64,000 bases of DNA from Streptomyces spiroverticillatus (GTDB lineage Bacteria > Actinomycetota > Actinomycetes > Streptomycetales > Streptomycetaceae). The DNA is taken from the NCBI GenBank assembly GCA_014650415.1, contig BMUX01000005.1, positions 186,001 through 250,000 on the forward strand, in the 5' to 3' direction. Below are positions 24,046 through 31,982 of the stretch, piece after piece (positions within the stretch are counted from its first letter, which is position 1; every line of letters starts with the position of its first letter). Made by a program: the position numbers and the translations under genes. Under the pieces are notes generated by a model that saw only the letters and a program-made list of their open reading frames with translations, had not been told where the DNA came from and did no database searches.

Positions 24046-25853
24046 GCGTGCCGCAGCCGGGGACGAAGCGGAGCGCTGGGGCAGGGGAGGTGGCGGAGCC
24101 CGTCACGGGTCCGGGCACGGAGCCGGGCGCGGGTTCGGTTGCGAAGCCGGTCACGGGTCCGGGCGCAAACCCGGGCGCGGGTCCGGTCGCGGAGCCGGTC
24201 ACAGGGCCGGACGTGGAGCGGGGCGCAAAGCCCGTCACAGGGACCCTCACAGGGCCGGACGCGAAGGCAGGCGCGAGTTCGGTTGCGGAACCGGTCACAG
24301 GGCCGGGCGCAGGTTCGGGCGCAGGTTCGGGCGCAAAGCCCGTCACAAGACCGACCGCTAGGTCGACCACGGAGCCGAGCGCGAGGCCGGGCACGGAGGC
24401 CGCCGCGAAGCCGGGCGCGGACCCCGTCACAGCACCGGGCGCAAAGCCCGTCACAGGGCCGACCGTTAGGTCGACCACGGAGCCGGGCGCGAGGCCGGGC
24501 ACGGAGCCAGACGCGAGGCCCGTCGCGAGGCCCGACGCCGAGCCGGGCGCGGAGGTCGACGAGTGGGTGCCCGTTGTGCGCCTGGTGCCGCTCGCGCTTC
24601 AGCATGTTCTGGCGATGGCTGCGGCGCCGATATCCACCGTGTTCCTGACCTCCGCCGCACTGCACCTCTCCCCCGCCCGCACCGCGTCGCTGCTCAGTGC
24701 CGTGCTCGTGCTCTGTGGGGCGGGGTCGCTGCTCCAGTCGCTCGGAGTGTGGAAGGTGGGGGCCCGGCTGCCGTTCGTGATGCTGCCGGGCGGGGCGGCG
24801 GCCGCGTTGTTCCTGCAGATCGCCGCTGATCACGGGCCTGCCGTGGCGACGGGGTCAGTGTTCCTCGCGGGGCTGCTCCTGCTGGCGGTGGTGCCGCTGT
24901 ACGCGCGGATCGTACGGCTCTTCCCGCCCCTCGTCATGGGCGTGACCGTGCTGCTCATCGGCATCGCCATGGTGCGGGTGGCGGCGCAGCTGATCACCGG
25001 TCCGACGGGGCAGGCCCTCCCCAAGTCGGTCGTCCTCGCCGGTCTGACGGTCGGCGTCACGCTCGCCGCGTACCTGCTCCTGCGGGGTGTGTGGCGGCAG
25101 AGCGCGGTGCTGATCGGCATGACGGCGGGCACGGTGCTCGCGGTGACGACGGGGCTGGGTTCCTTCACCCCGGCGGCGGGCACGGGCTTCGCGCTGCCCT
25201 CCCTCTTCCCGTACGGCGCTCCCCGGTTCGACCTCCTCGCCGCCCTTCCCCTCCTCGTCTTCAGCCTCACCACCCTCGCGGAAATCACCGGCCAGACCGT
25301 CCTCAACAGCGAGACCTCGGGCCGCGAGGTCGCGCCGGGGCGGGACGTGCCGAAGGTGGCGCGGGCGGACGCGGTGATGTCGCTGCTGGGCGGGCTGTGG
25401 GGCACGTCCCTGATGGTCACGAGCTCCGAGAACATCGGCATCGGCCGGCTCACCGGGGTGCGCAGCCGTTACGTCACGGCCGCGGCCGGTGCCCTGCTGG
25501 TGGCCGTCGGCCTGCTGGCCCCGGTGTCGCGGGCGGTGGCGGGGATTCCGTCGGCGGTGGTGGGGGGTTCGGCGCTCGTCGTGTACGCGCTCATCGCGGT
25601 GATGGGCGTGCAGATGCTGGCCCGTGCCGACCTCGCGCAGCAGGGGCACTCGATGGTCGCGGCGCTCGCCCTGGCGGTCGGCCTGCTGCCGGTGGTGGCC
25701 CCGCAGCTGTACGCGGAGTTCCCGTCCTGGGTACGGACGGTGCTCGGCTCGGGCGTGGTCGCCGGAACCCTGACGGCGGTCCTCCTGCACGGGCTGGTGG
25801 CCTGGACGGGCTCCGGCCGGCCCCGGGAACGGATCCCGGCACGGGTCAGGTGA
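24042..25853 (+). CDS. NCS2 nucleobase permease with repetitive N-terminal extension
   Basis: 603 residues. From about residue 170 it is a normal nucleobase:cation symporter-2 (uracil/xanthine permease family) with some 12-14 helices; the family motifs AEITGQTVLNSE (transmembrane 8 Glu region) and SENIGIGRLTGVRSRYV are clear. It would import a purine, pyrimidine or related heterocycle with protons. The first 168 residues are a Pro/Gly/Ala/Thr-rich repeat region (EPVTGPG, KPVTGP, TEPGARPG) predicted to be disordered and cytosolic. Typical members start near residue 165 (EVDEWVPVVRLVPLALQHVL). Translation is coupled to the arylsulfotransferase-like gene (ATGA). Confidence 0.87.
   Translation: MSVPQPGTKRSAGAGEVAEPVTGPGTEPGAGSVAKPVTGPGANPGAGPVAEPVTGPDVERGAKPVTGTLTGPDAKAGASSVAEPVTGPGAGSGAGSGAKPVTRPTARSTTEPSARPGTEAAAKPGADPVTAPGAKPVTGPTVRSTTEPGARPGTEPDARPVARPDAEPGAEVDEWVPVVRLVPLALQHVLAMAAAPISTVFLTSAALHLSPARTASLLSAVLVLCGAGSLLQSLGVWKVGARLPFVMLPGGAAAALFLQIAADHGPAVATGSVFLAGLLLLAVVPLYARIVRLFPPLVMGVTVLLIGIAMVRVAAQLITGPTGQALPKSVVLAGLTVGVTLAAYLLLRGVWRQSAVLIGMTAGTVLAVTTGLGSFTPAAGTGFALPSLFPYGAPRFDLLAALPLLVFSLTTLAEITGQTVLNSETSGREVAPGRDVPKVARADAVMSLLGGLWGTSLMVTSSENIGIGRLTGVRSRYVTAAAGALLVAVGLLAPVSRAVAGIPSAVVGGSALVVYALIAVMGVQMLARADLAQQGHSMVAALALAVGLLPVVAPQLYAEFPSWVRTVLGSGVVAGTLTAVLLHGLVAWTGSGRPRERIPARVR
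24059..24555 (+). repeat. Degenerate tandem repeats in the permease N-terminus
   Basis: Degenerate units around GGTCACGGGTCCGGGC and GGAGCCGGGCGCG recur about every 30-45 bp, encoding variants of PVTGPGxEPGAG. Both strands stay open here, as expected for a codon-phased repeat. Confidence 0.75.
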
Positions 25854-27096
25854 CGGCCGGGGGCAGCTCAAGGGCCGCCTCCGCCCCGCCCTCCGGCGCG
25901 TTGGCGAAGACCAGCCGGGCGCCGAGCACCCTGGCCTGCCCGAGGGCGATGGTCAGCCCGAGCCCGTGCCCGTGCCCGGGGGCTCCCGTGCGGAAGCGTT
26001 GCGGTCCGGCGGCCAGCAGCCCGGCGGGAAATCCGGGGCCGTGGTCGCGTACGACGATCCGTGATCCGGTGACGGTGACGCTGACGGGGGCCGCACCGTG
26101 CCGGTGCGCGTTGGCGACGAGGTTGGTGACGATGCGCTCCACACGGCGCGGGTCGGTACGTACGACCTCCGTGTCCTCGACGACCACCTGCGTACTGCCA
26201 CCGCCGTGCGGCCCTCGCCGGATCACGTCGGTGACCAGCTCGCCCAGGGGCACCTCGTCGAGCCTCGCCCGCTCCGCGCCGGCGTCGAGGCGGGAGATCT
26301 CCAGCAGGTCTTCGACCAGGCCGCGCAGCGTCGCCACCCGCTCGCGCACCAGCCCCGCCGCCTCGTCGTCCTCGGCGAGCAGTCCGGCCGAGGTGATCAG
26401 CCCCATCAAGGGGGTGCGCAGTTCGTGGGCCACGTCCGCGGTGAACTGCTTCTCCGCCTCCAGCCGTGCCTGAAGGGCTCCGGCCATGGCGTCCACCGCG
26501 TCGGACAACTCGGTGATCTCGTCACGGGCCCGGCCCCGGCGCCCGATGCGGGCGTCGAGATCGCCACCGGCGATCCTGCGTGCGGTGCGCGCCCCGTGGC
26601 GCAGCCGCCGGTTCATCGGCTCGGTGGCGAGCGCGGCGAGCGGGACGACGACGAGGAGCGCCGCCAGCACCGCCTTGACGATGCTCCGGTCCAGGAGTTG
26701 CAGGCTGCGCACCTCGGCGCTCATGTCGGTGCGTACGACGAGCACGCGATCCCCTTCGACCGGCACGGCGGCCCACAGCCAGTACCAGTTCGGCTCCTTC
26801 ACGTCGTACCAGGTGGCGTAGGTGTCGGGCTGCCGCTCCGCCACGGCGCGTGCCAGCGGTCCGGGCAGCTCGTCCGGGGTCATGAGGGAGGCGGCCTCGG
26901 GCCTGACGCCCGTGCGCTGGAACTCCCTTTCCGCGGCGAGCAGTTGGGTGGCGACCCGGTCGTCCCCCGCTCGCTGTCCGTGCTCGGCCGTCGCCTCGTG
27001 GACGAGCAGCCCGACCACCGTGGCGACCGCGCAGCAGGCGGTCGCGGTCAGCAGCGCGACCTTCCAGCGCAGTGCGCGCAGGTTGAGGAATCCCAT
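25846..27096 (-). CDS. Membrane sensor histidine kinase, CseC-like
   Basis: 416 residues. Transmembrane helices at about 9-33 and 138-160 enclose an extracytoplasmic sensor of about 105 residues containing WYDVKEPNWYWLWAAVPVEG. A HAMP domain (MNRRLRHGARTARRIAGGDL) precedes the H-box DVAHELRTPLMGL, N-box IVTNLVANAHRH, and G-boxes DHGPGFP and GHGLGLTI. Overall it resembles CseC, the envelope-stress kinase that with CseB controls sigma-E, although no sigE gene is adjacent. It follows its response regulator by 10 bp in one operon and overlaps the convergent permease by 8 bp. Nearby cell-wall genes suggest an envelope signal; this is inference. Confidence 0.88.
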   Translation of the reverse strand: MGFLNLRALRWKVALLTATACCAVATVVGLLVHEATAEHGQRAGDDRVATQLLAAEREFQRTGVRPEAASLMTPDELPGPLARAVAERQPDTYATWYDVKEPNWYWLWAAVPVEGDRVLVVRTDMSAEVRSLQLLDRSIVKAVLAALLVVVPLAALATEPMNRRLRHGARTARRIAGGDLDARIGRRGRARDEITELSDAVDAMAGALQARLEAEKQFTADVAHELRTPLMGLITSAGLLAEDDEAAGLVRERVATLRGLVEDLLEISRLDAGAERARLDEVPLGELVTDVIRRGPHGGGSTQVVVEDTEVVRTDPRRVERIVTNLVANAHRHGAAPVSVTVTGSRIVVRDHGPGFPAGLLAAGPQRFRTGAPGHGHGLGLTIALGQARVLGARLVFANAPEGGAEAALELPPAVT

Positions 27097-27106
27097 GGCC
27101 GCCGTC

Positions 27107-27883
27107 TCAGGTCCGCAGGAGCTTGTAGCCGAAGCCGCGCACGGTCTCGATGCGGTCGGCCCCGATCTTCTTCCGCAGCCGCACCACGGCCACGTCGACG
27201 ACGCGGGTGTCGCCCTCCCAGCCGTAGTCCCAGACGTCGCTCAGCAGCCGCCGCCGGTCCAGCACGATGCCGGGATGCTCCGCGAACGCCAGGAGCAGCC
27301 GCAGTTCGGTGGGGGACAGCAGGACCGGCTCACCGCCTCGGCACACGTTCAGCCCGAGGAGGTCGATGGTCAGGTCGCCGAAGACGAGCGGCCCGTCCTG
27401 TGCCGCAGGGGCACCCGCGGCGGCCCCGTCGGCCCCCGGGGCCGGTGCCGGGTCCGGGCGGAAGGTGGCCCGGCGCAGCAGCGTGCGGATCCGTGCGACG
27501 AGGATCCCGATGTCGACGGGCTTGACGACGTAGTCGTCCGCCCCGGCCTCCAGCCCGGACACGACGTCGAGGGCGTCACCGCGCGCCGACATCATCAGTA
27601 CCGGTACGAGGCTCTCCTCCCGGATGCGGCGGCACAGCCCGATGCCGTCCAGGTTCGGCAGCATCACGTCGAGGATCAGCAGGTCGTGCTGCCCGGCCCG
27701 GAAGGCGTCCAGCCCGTCGAGCCCGTCACCCGCGACCGTGACTTCGTACCCGTAGCGCTCCAGGGCCAGCTGGACCGAGCGCCGGATCACCGCGTCGTCC
27801 TCGACGACCAGGATCCTCACCGGAGCCGGAGCCGGAGCCGCTCCCGGACCCGGTGCCGGTGCCGGGAGGTGCGATGCAGACAA
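27107..27883 (-). CDS. OmpR/PhoB-type response regulator, CseB-like
   Basis: 258 residues from the TTG at 27883, which has AAAGGG seven bases upstream. After a Pro/Ala-rich leader (PAPAPGPGAAPAPAP, encoded by a short hexamer repeat) the receiver reads VRILVVEDDAVIRRSVQLAL, LLILDVMLPNLDG (phospho-Asp) and DDYVVKPVDIGILVARIRTL, followed by an Ala/Pro linker and a winged-helix domain (SPTELRLLLAFAEHPGIVLD, RVVDVAVVRLRKKIGADRI, VRGFGYKLL). The receiver text is close to CseB of Streptomyces. The wing usually activates envelope-stress genes. It heads an operon with the kinase downstream. Confidence 0.9.
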   Translation of the reverse strand: MSASHLPAPAPGPGAAPAPAPVRILVVEDDAVIRRSVQLALERYGYEVTVAGDGLDGLDAFRAGQHDLLILDVMLPNLDGIGLCRRIREESLVPVLMMSARGDALDVVSGLEAGADDYVVKPVDIGILVARIRTLLRRATFRPDPAPAPGADGAAAGAPAAQDGPLVFGDLTIDLLGLNVCRGGEPVLLSPTELRLLLAFAEHPGIVLDRRRLLSDVWDYGWEGDTRVVDVAVVRLRKKIGADRIETVRGFGYKLLRT

Positions 27884-27920
27884 GAAGTCACCCTTTTCGA
27901 ACGTTCATGCCGATTATTGA

Positions 27921-27943
27921 TCGAATCAAACCGAATCGAATCG
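27921..27943 (-). promoter_or_regulatory. CGAATC direct repeats upstream of the CseB-like gene
   Basis: CGAATC occurs three times (27922-27927, 27932-27937, 27937-27942) in an unusually AT-rich patch 40-60 bp before the TTG start. Direct repeats ten bases apart fit an OmpR-type regulator, so this may be its own binding site. Confidence 0.4.
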
Positions 27944-27972
27944 TAGCCGTACGCCGACGGCAGCGCCGTAGG

Positions 27973-29019
27973 TCACAGGCGCAGTGAGGTCGCCACCGGC
28001 AGGTGATCGCTGCCGGTGCCGGGCAGGGTCCATGCCGCCACGGGCGTCACCCCCTTCACCAGGATCTGGTCGATCCGCACCACCGGGAACGACGCGGGCC
28101 AGCTGAACCCGAATCCGTCCCCCGCCTCCTCCTGCGCCGACCGGAGGAGCCCCGTCAACGACCCGAGGGCCGAGTCGTCGACCGACCCGTTGAGGTCACC
28201 GGCCACCACCACCCGGGGCAGCTTTTCCGCCCGTACGGCGTCGGCCAGCTTCCCGGCCGCCTCGTTGCGCTGCGCCGTCGCGAATCCCCCGACCGGCAGG
28301 ACCCGTACGGAGGCGAGATGTGCGACGTACAGCGCCACGGGCCCCTGCGGGGTGCCGACCGTGGCCCGCACGGCACGCGTCCACGGCATGATCTCCACCG
28401 GTTCCACGGCCGACAGCGGGTGTTTGCTCCACACCCCGATGCCTTCGCGCACCGCGAAGTAGGGGTAGGAGGACGCCAGTTCACGCTCGTACACCGGCGC
28501 GCTCCGGCGCGAGAGTTCCTCCAGCGCCAGCACGTCGGCGCCGGAAGCGGCCAGTGCCCGCGCGGTCCGGCCGGGGTCGGGGTTCTCCTCGCTGACGTTG
28601 TGGCTGACCACGGTCAGATTCCCGCCGTCGGCACGCCTGTCGCCGAGCGTGCCCGCGAACAGGGAGCACCAGACGACGGCAGGGATGAGCACGGCCACGG
28701 CCGCGAGCGCGGAACGCCGCACACCCGCGAGCACCGCAAGGCCCACCACGGCCACGCCGGACCAGGGCAGCACCGTCTGCCACAGACTGCCGAGATTGCC
28801 GAACCCGTTCGGCACCAGGGAGTGCGCCGCCATGAGCAGGGCGCAGAGAACGGCGGCGACGCCGACGACCCGCCCCCGCCGCCACCGGCCGGAAACCGTA
28901 CGAGGCGGCTCGGCAGGCCGTACCACCGGCTCCACATCGCCAGGCTGTACCTCCGGCTCCACCAAGGTGCGCCCGTCCTCCACCGAGGTGCGCCCGTCAA
29001 GCCCGGCGCCGGCGCTCAC
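27973..29019 (-). CDS. Membrane-anchored endonuclease/exonuclease/phosphatase-fold protein
   Basis: 348 residues. Three N-terminal transmembrane helices (about 48-68, 80-100, 105-127) are followed by a DNase I-like domain: NLTVVSHNVSEENPDP (first Asn), ADVLALEELSRRSAPVY (metal Glu), VALYVAHLASVRVLPVGG (catalytic His), VVVAGDLNGSVDDSALGSL (Asp/Asn) and GSDHLPVATSLRL (terminal His). The active site is complete and faces outside the cell. Substrates may be nucleic acids, sugar or lipid phosphates. The GTG start overlaps the carboxypeptidase stop (GTGA), so the two are translated together, which hints at an envelope role. Confidence 0.87.
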   Translation of the reverse strand: MSAGAGLDGRTSVEDGRTLVEPEVQPGDVEPVVRPAEPPRTVSGRWRRGRVVGVAAVLCALLMAAHSLVPNGFGNLGSLWQTVLPWSGVAVVGLAVLAGVRRSALAAVAVLIPAVVWCSLFAGTLGDRRADGGNLTVVSHNVSEENPDPGRTARALAASGADVLALEELSRRSAPVYERELASSYPYFAVREGIGVWSKHPLSAVEPVEIMPWTRAVRATVGTPQGPVALYVAHLASVRVLPVGGFATAQRNEAAGKLADAVRAEKLPRVVVAGDLNGSVDDSALGSLTGLLRSAQEEAGDGFGFSWPASFPVVRIDQILVKGVTPVAAWTLPGTGSDHLPVATSLRL

Positions 29020-29993
29020 GCCTGCCCCGCCAGAGCTCGCGGAAGCTGCTCCTGGAGGGCGTCGAGCAGCCGCCCGCTGCTCTCCAGCGCGGCCCGGCGC
29101 CCCTCGGCGGGCGTGGTTCCCGCGCGCTGGCCCAGCACCACCCCGTACACCAGCCGTCGCTTCGTGCCCTCGGGGACTTCGGCGGCCCACATCAGGTTGC
29201 CGCCCGCCGGGGTGCTGGAACCGGTCTTCAGCCCGATCACACCGGGCCGTGCGAGCAGTTCGTTGGTGTTCCGCACCGGCTCGGTCCGCCCCGGAACGAC
29301 CGTGCTGCGCAGCGCCACGGTCGCCCGCAGCGCCGGGTCCTTCATGGCCTCGCGGGCCAGTTTCAGCTGGTCGGCCGCGGTCGACAGGGTGGTGGCCTCG
29401 ATGCCGCTGGCCCCGGTGTACGTCGTGTCGGTCATCCCCAGCCGGGCGGCCGCCGCGTTCATCTTGGCGACGAAGCGCGCCTCGCTGCCCGCGTCCCAAC
29501 GGGCCAGCAGGCGGGCCACGTTGTTGGCCGACGGCAGCAGCATCAGCTCCAACAGCTTGCGCTGGGACAGCCGTTGGCCCTCGACGACGGCGGCGGTGGA
29601 CTCGCTCAGCGAGTGCGACTCGGCCGCGGCCTGCGCGTCCACCTCGACCGTGGGCCCGTCCTGGCCGCCCCTGAGCGGGTGGTCCTTCAGGATCACGTAC
29701 GCGGTCATCACCTTGGTGACGCTGGCGATCGGCACCGCGCGCCGTGGACCGGTGCCTCCGATGTCACCGATCCGCTCCACCGCGACGGCCGCCTGGCCCT
29801 CGCCGGGCCACGGCAGGTCGAGTTCGGCGGCCACCGCGGGCAGCCGCCCCGTACCCCCTCCGCCCGCGGGGACCAGCCAGGCGCCGACACCGCCGACCAG
29901 CAGCACCGCCACCGGGCCCCACAGCAGGCCCGGCCGCCCGCGCCGGAGCCTTCCGTACGCGACCAGGCCATATCGCTTCGTAAGTGTCCACAC
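29016..29993 (-). CDS. D-alanyl-D-alanine carboxypeptidase (PBP5/DacA-like)
   Basis: 325 residues from GTG 29993, chosen because GGGAGG lies eight bases upstream; ATG 30020 lacks such a site. One N-terminal transmembrane anchor (PGLLWGPVAVLLVGGVGAWLV) precedes a serine penicillin-binding domain of family S11: SVTK (SxxK nucleophile), SANN (SxN) and KTGSS (KTG). It trims the terminal D-Ala from peptidoglycan pentapeptides outside the membrane. It begins an operon with the endonuclease/phosphatase-fold gene and lies close to the CseB/CseC-like pair, so the whole block looks like a wall-stress module. Confidence 0.9.
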   Translation of the reverse strand: MWTLTKRYGLVAYGRLRRGRPGLLWGPVAVLLVGGVGAWLVPAGGGGTGRLPAVAAELDLPWPGEGQAAVAVERIGDIGGTGPRRAVPIASVTKVMTAYVILKDHPLRGGQDGPTVEVDAQAAAESHSLSESTAAVVEGQRLSQRKLLELMLLPSANNVARLLARWDAGSEARFVAKMNAAAARLGMTDTTYTGASGIEATTLSTAADQLKLAREAMKDPALRATVALRSTVVPGRTEPVRNTNELLARPGVIGLKTGSSTPAGGNLMWAAEVPEGTKRRLVYGVVLGQRAGTTPAEGRRAALESSGRLLDALQEQLPRALAGQA

Positions 29994-30143
29994 AGCAGCG
30001 GCCTCCCAGAGCCTGCACATGTACTCCGGCCATCGGGTACGTGCACAGGCTGGGCGACCACCGCTGCCGGCCGGTCAGGGCGGGACTTCGGCAGCCGCAC
30101 GGCTGTGTTGCAGTTGCGTTTCAGGGAGGGGAGGCATCCCCCT

Positions 30144-30725
30144 TCACGCCCTGACCCTCTTCTGCGCCGCACGCGCCACGCCCCGCGACTTCCGCTGCGC
30201 CGTGCGCACAGTGCGCGCCCGGGCCGCCTCCGCGCGACGGGCCGTCAACTCCGCCCGGTGGCCGGCACGGTGCGTCACCCGCCGCCCCTTCGTCGCCGAC
30301 CTGCGCGCCCGCCACGCCACCGACGGCTTGCCGTGCGTGTCGGCGGCGGTGATCAGCAGCCCGCCCACCAGTGACATGTTCTTGAGGAAGTGGTTGCGCT
30401 GCTCCGCCTTCGCCTCCGGGTCCTTCTCCTCCCAGAAGCGGTGCCCGGCGAGCGTGGTCGGCACCAGCGTCCCGGCGAGGGCCAGTGCGGCGAGGCGCGG
30501 GAAGCGGCCCACGGCGAGCAGTGCGCCCGCGCCGACCTGCACCGCGCCGTTGATCCGTACGAGCTTCTCGGGGTCCGTCGGCAGCTTCGGTATGCGCCGC
30601 CCCACCGGAACCGCCACGGGTTCGGCCTCGGGGGCCACCTTCTCCGGGTGCCGGAGCGTGCCGATGCCGCCGCTGATGAACGTCGAAGCCAGCAAGGGCC
30701 TTGCGATCCTCCTGATGAGTGCCAT
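30144..30725 (-). CDS. DoxX-like membrane protein
   Basis: 193 residues. [20 protein letters not shown] and [36 protein letters not shown] with [20 protein letters not shown] are the four-helix DoxX/MauE-type pattern (HFLKN is highly conserved). The C-terminal 50 residues are a basic tail ([20 protein letters not shown]...). Family members are linked to redox homeostasis with exported thiol proteins, but most are uncharacterised. ATG 30725 is taken; ATG 30758 would add 11 residues. It is divergent from the epimerase-like gene at 30843. Confidence 0.83.
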   Translation of the reverse strand: MALIRRIARPLLASTFISGGIGTLRHPEKVAPEAEPVAVPVGRRIPKLPTDPEKLVRINGAVQVGAGALLAVGRFPRLAALALAGTLVPTTLAGHRFWEEKDPEAKAEQRNHFLKNMSLVGGLLITAADTHGKPSVAWRARRSATKGRRVTHRAGHRAELTARRAEAARARTVRTAQRKSRGVARAAQKRVRA

Positions 30726-30842
30726 GCGGCGCGGGTTCCCCGCCCTGCCGCCCGACATGCACCGAACGCGCGCTTCCGCAACAGGTGCGCCGTGAGCGAA
30801 CCCCCTGGGCATCCGGCCCGGACCGGGTGTTGCCTGTGGGGC

Positions 30843-31835
30843 ATGGAGATCTTGGTTCTGGGTGGAACGGCATGGCTGGGCCGGGAGTTGTCCCGGCAGG
30901 CGATCGAGCGCGGGCACGCGGTGACGTGCCTGGCGCGCGGCGAGAGCGGCGAGGTGGCGCAGGGGTCGCGGCTGGTGGTGGCCGACCGGTCGGCCCCGGA
31001 CGCGTACGCGGGCCTGCTCGACCGCGAGTGGGACGCGGTGCTGGAGGTGTCCCGGCAGCCCGGTTTCGTACGGGACGCGCTCGACGCGCTGAAGACGCGG
31101 GCCCGGCACTGGACGTTCGTCTCGTCGGTCAGCGCGTACGCGACGCACGACGAGCACGGCGCCGACGAGTCCGCCGCCCTGCTCCCGCCGACCCCGCCGG
31201 AGGTGCGCGAGGCGGCGCCCGAGCAGTACGGCGAGGCGAAGTCGGCCTGCGAGCAGGCGTCCACGGCGGCCGTGGGCGACCGCCTGCTGATCGCGCGGGC
31301 GGGCCTGATCGGCGGCCCCGGCGACCACAGCGGGCGTTCCGGCTACTGGGCGGCCCGCGCCGCCCGCGCCCCCGAGGACCCGCTGCTGGTCCCGGACGAG
31401 CCCGCCCTGCCGACGCAGGTGGTCGACGCGCGCGACCTGTGCGCGTGGCTGCTGGACTGTGCGGAGAAGGGCACGACGGGTACGTACAACGCGGTGGGCC
31501 CGGTCCTCCCGCTGGCGGAGTGGATCGAGCTGTCGCGGGCGGCGGGCGGGCACACCGGCCCGGTGGTCAGCGCCTCCTCGGCCTGGCTGCGCGAGCAGGG
31601 CGTGGTGGAGTTCATGGGCCCGGAGTCGCTGGCGATGTGGATCGTGGAGCCCGGCTGGCAGGCCTTCACCGACCGCAGCGGCGCCGCCGCGCTGGCCGCC
31701 GGTCTGCGGCACCGCCCGCGCGCGGAGATGGTCGCCGACACCCTCCGCTGGGAGCGCGAGCAGGGCCTCGACCGCGAGCGACGCGCCGGGCTGAGCGCGG
31801 CCCGCGAACAGCAGCTGATCGAAGCCCTCGGCTGA
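30843..31835 (+). CDS. NAD-dependent epimerase/reductase-like protein
   Basis: 330 residues of the extended short-chain dehydrogenase fold: [20 protein letters not shown] (GxxxxLG dinucleotide loop), [37 protein letters not shown] and [11 protein letters not shown] (YxxxK). The C-terminal part ([39 protein letters not shown]) matches uncharacterised actinobacterial NAD(P)-binding reductases. Substrate unknown; it may be a sugar-nucleotide or isoprenoid-type reductase. It is followed by a hairpin and then by rph; no evidence links it to rifampin metabolism. Confidence 0.83.
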   Translation: MEILVLGGTAWLGRELSRQAIERGHAVTCLARGESGEVAQGSRLVVADRSAPDAYAGLLDREWDAVLEVSRQPGFVRDALDALKTRARHWTFVSSVSAYATHDEHGADESAALLPPTPPEVREAAPEQYGEAKSACEQASTAAVGDRLLIARAGLIGGPGDHSGRSGYWAARAARAPEDPLLVPDEPALPTQVVDARDLCAWLLDCAEKGTTGTYNAVGPVLPLAEWIELSRAAGGHTGPVVSASSAWLREQGVVEFMGPESLAMWIVEPGWQAFTDRSGAAALAAGLRHRPRAEMVADTLRWEREQGLDRERRAGLSAAREQQLIEALG

Positions 31836-31855
31836 CAGGGACCCGGACAGCACAA

Positions 31856-31881
31856 AGGCAGGGAGATCACTCTCCCCGCCT
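31856..31881 (+). terminator. Hairpin after the epimerase-like gene
   Basis: AGGC (31856-31859) plus GGGAGA (31861-31866) pair with TCTCCC (31871-31876) plus GCCT (31878-31881), with one internal A/C mismatch and a four-base loop, 20 bp after the stop. Confidence 0.6.
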
Positions 31882-31899
31882 GTCTCAAGGTATACCCCA

Positions 31900-31926
31900 C
31901 CGGGGGTCTTGCCACAAGGCCCCCGG
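31900..31926. promoter_or_regulatory. Candidate rifamycin-associated element (RAE) upstream of rph
   Basis: CCGGGGGTCTTG (31900-31911) and CAAGGCCCCCGG (31915-31926) are 12-bp arms with one mismatch and a CCA spacer, 57 bp before the rph start. The core (GGGG-CTTG, CAAG-CCCC) and position resemble the inverted repeat reported upstream of rifamycin-inactivating genes in actinomycetes. I could not compare it with the published consensus. Confidence 0.7.
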
Positions 31927-31982
31927 AATGCCGCAGAATCATCCGCCGAGGCCACCACCTGCGGAAATGAGAGCGGCACACA

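Noticed and set aside
24003..24833. Arg-rich antisense open frame over the permease N-terminus
   Set aside because: It is a shadow of the repeat region with no start context and no conserved motif.
31900..31926. The rph-upstream inverted repeat read as a terminator
   Set aside because: A separate hairpin at 31856-31881 already follows the upstream gene, and the arms resemble the rifamycin element.
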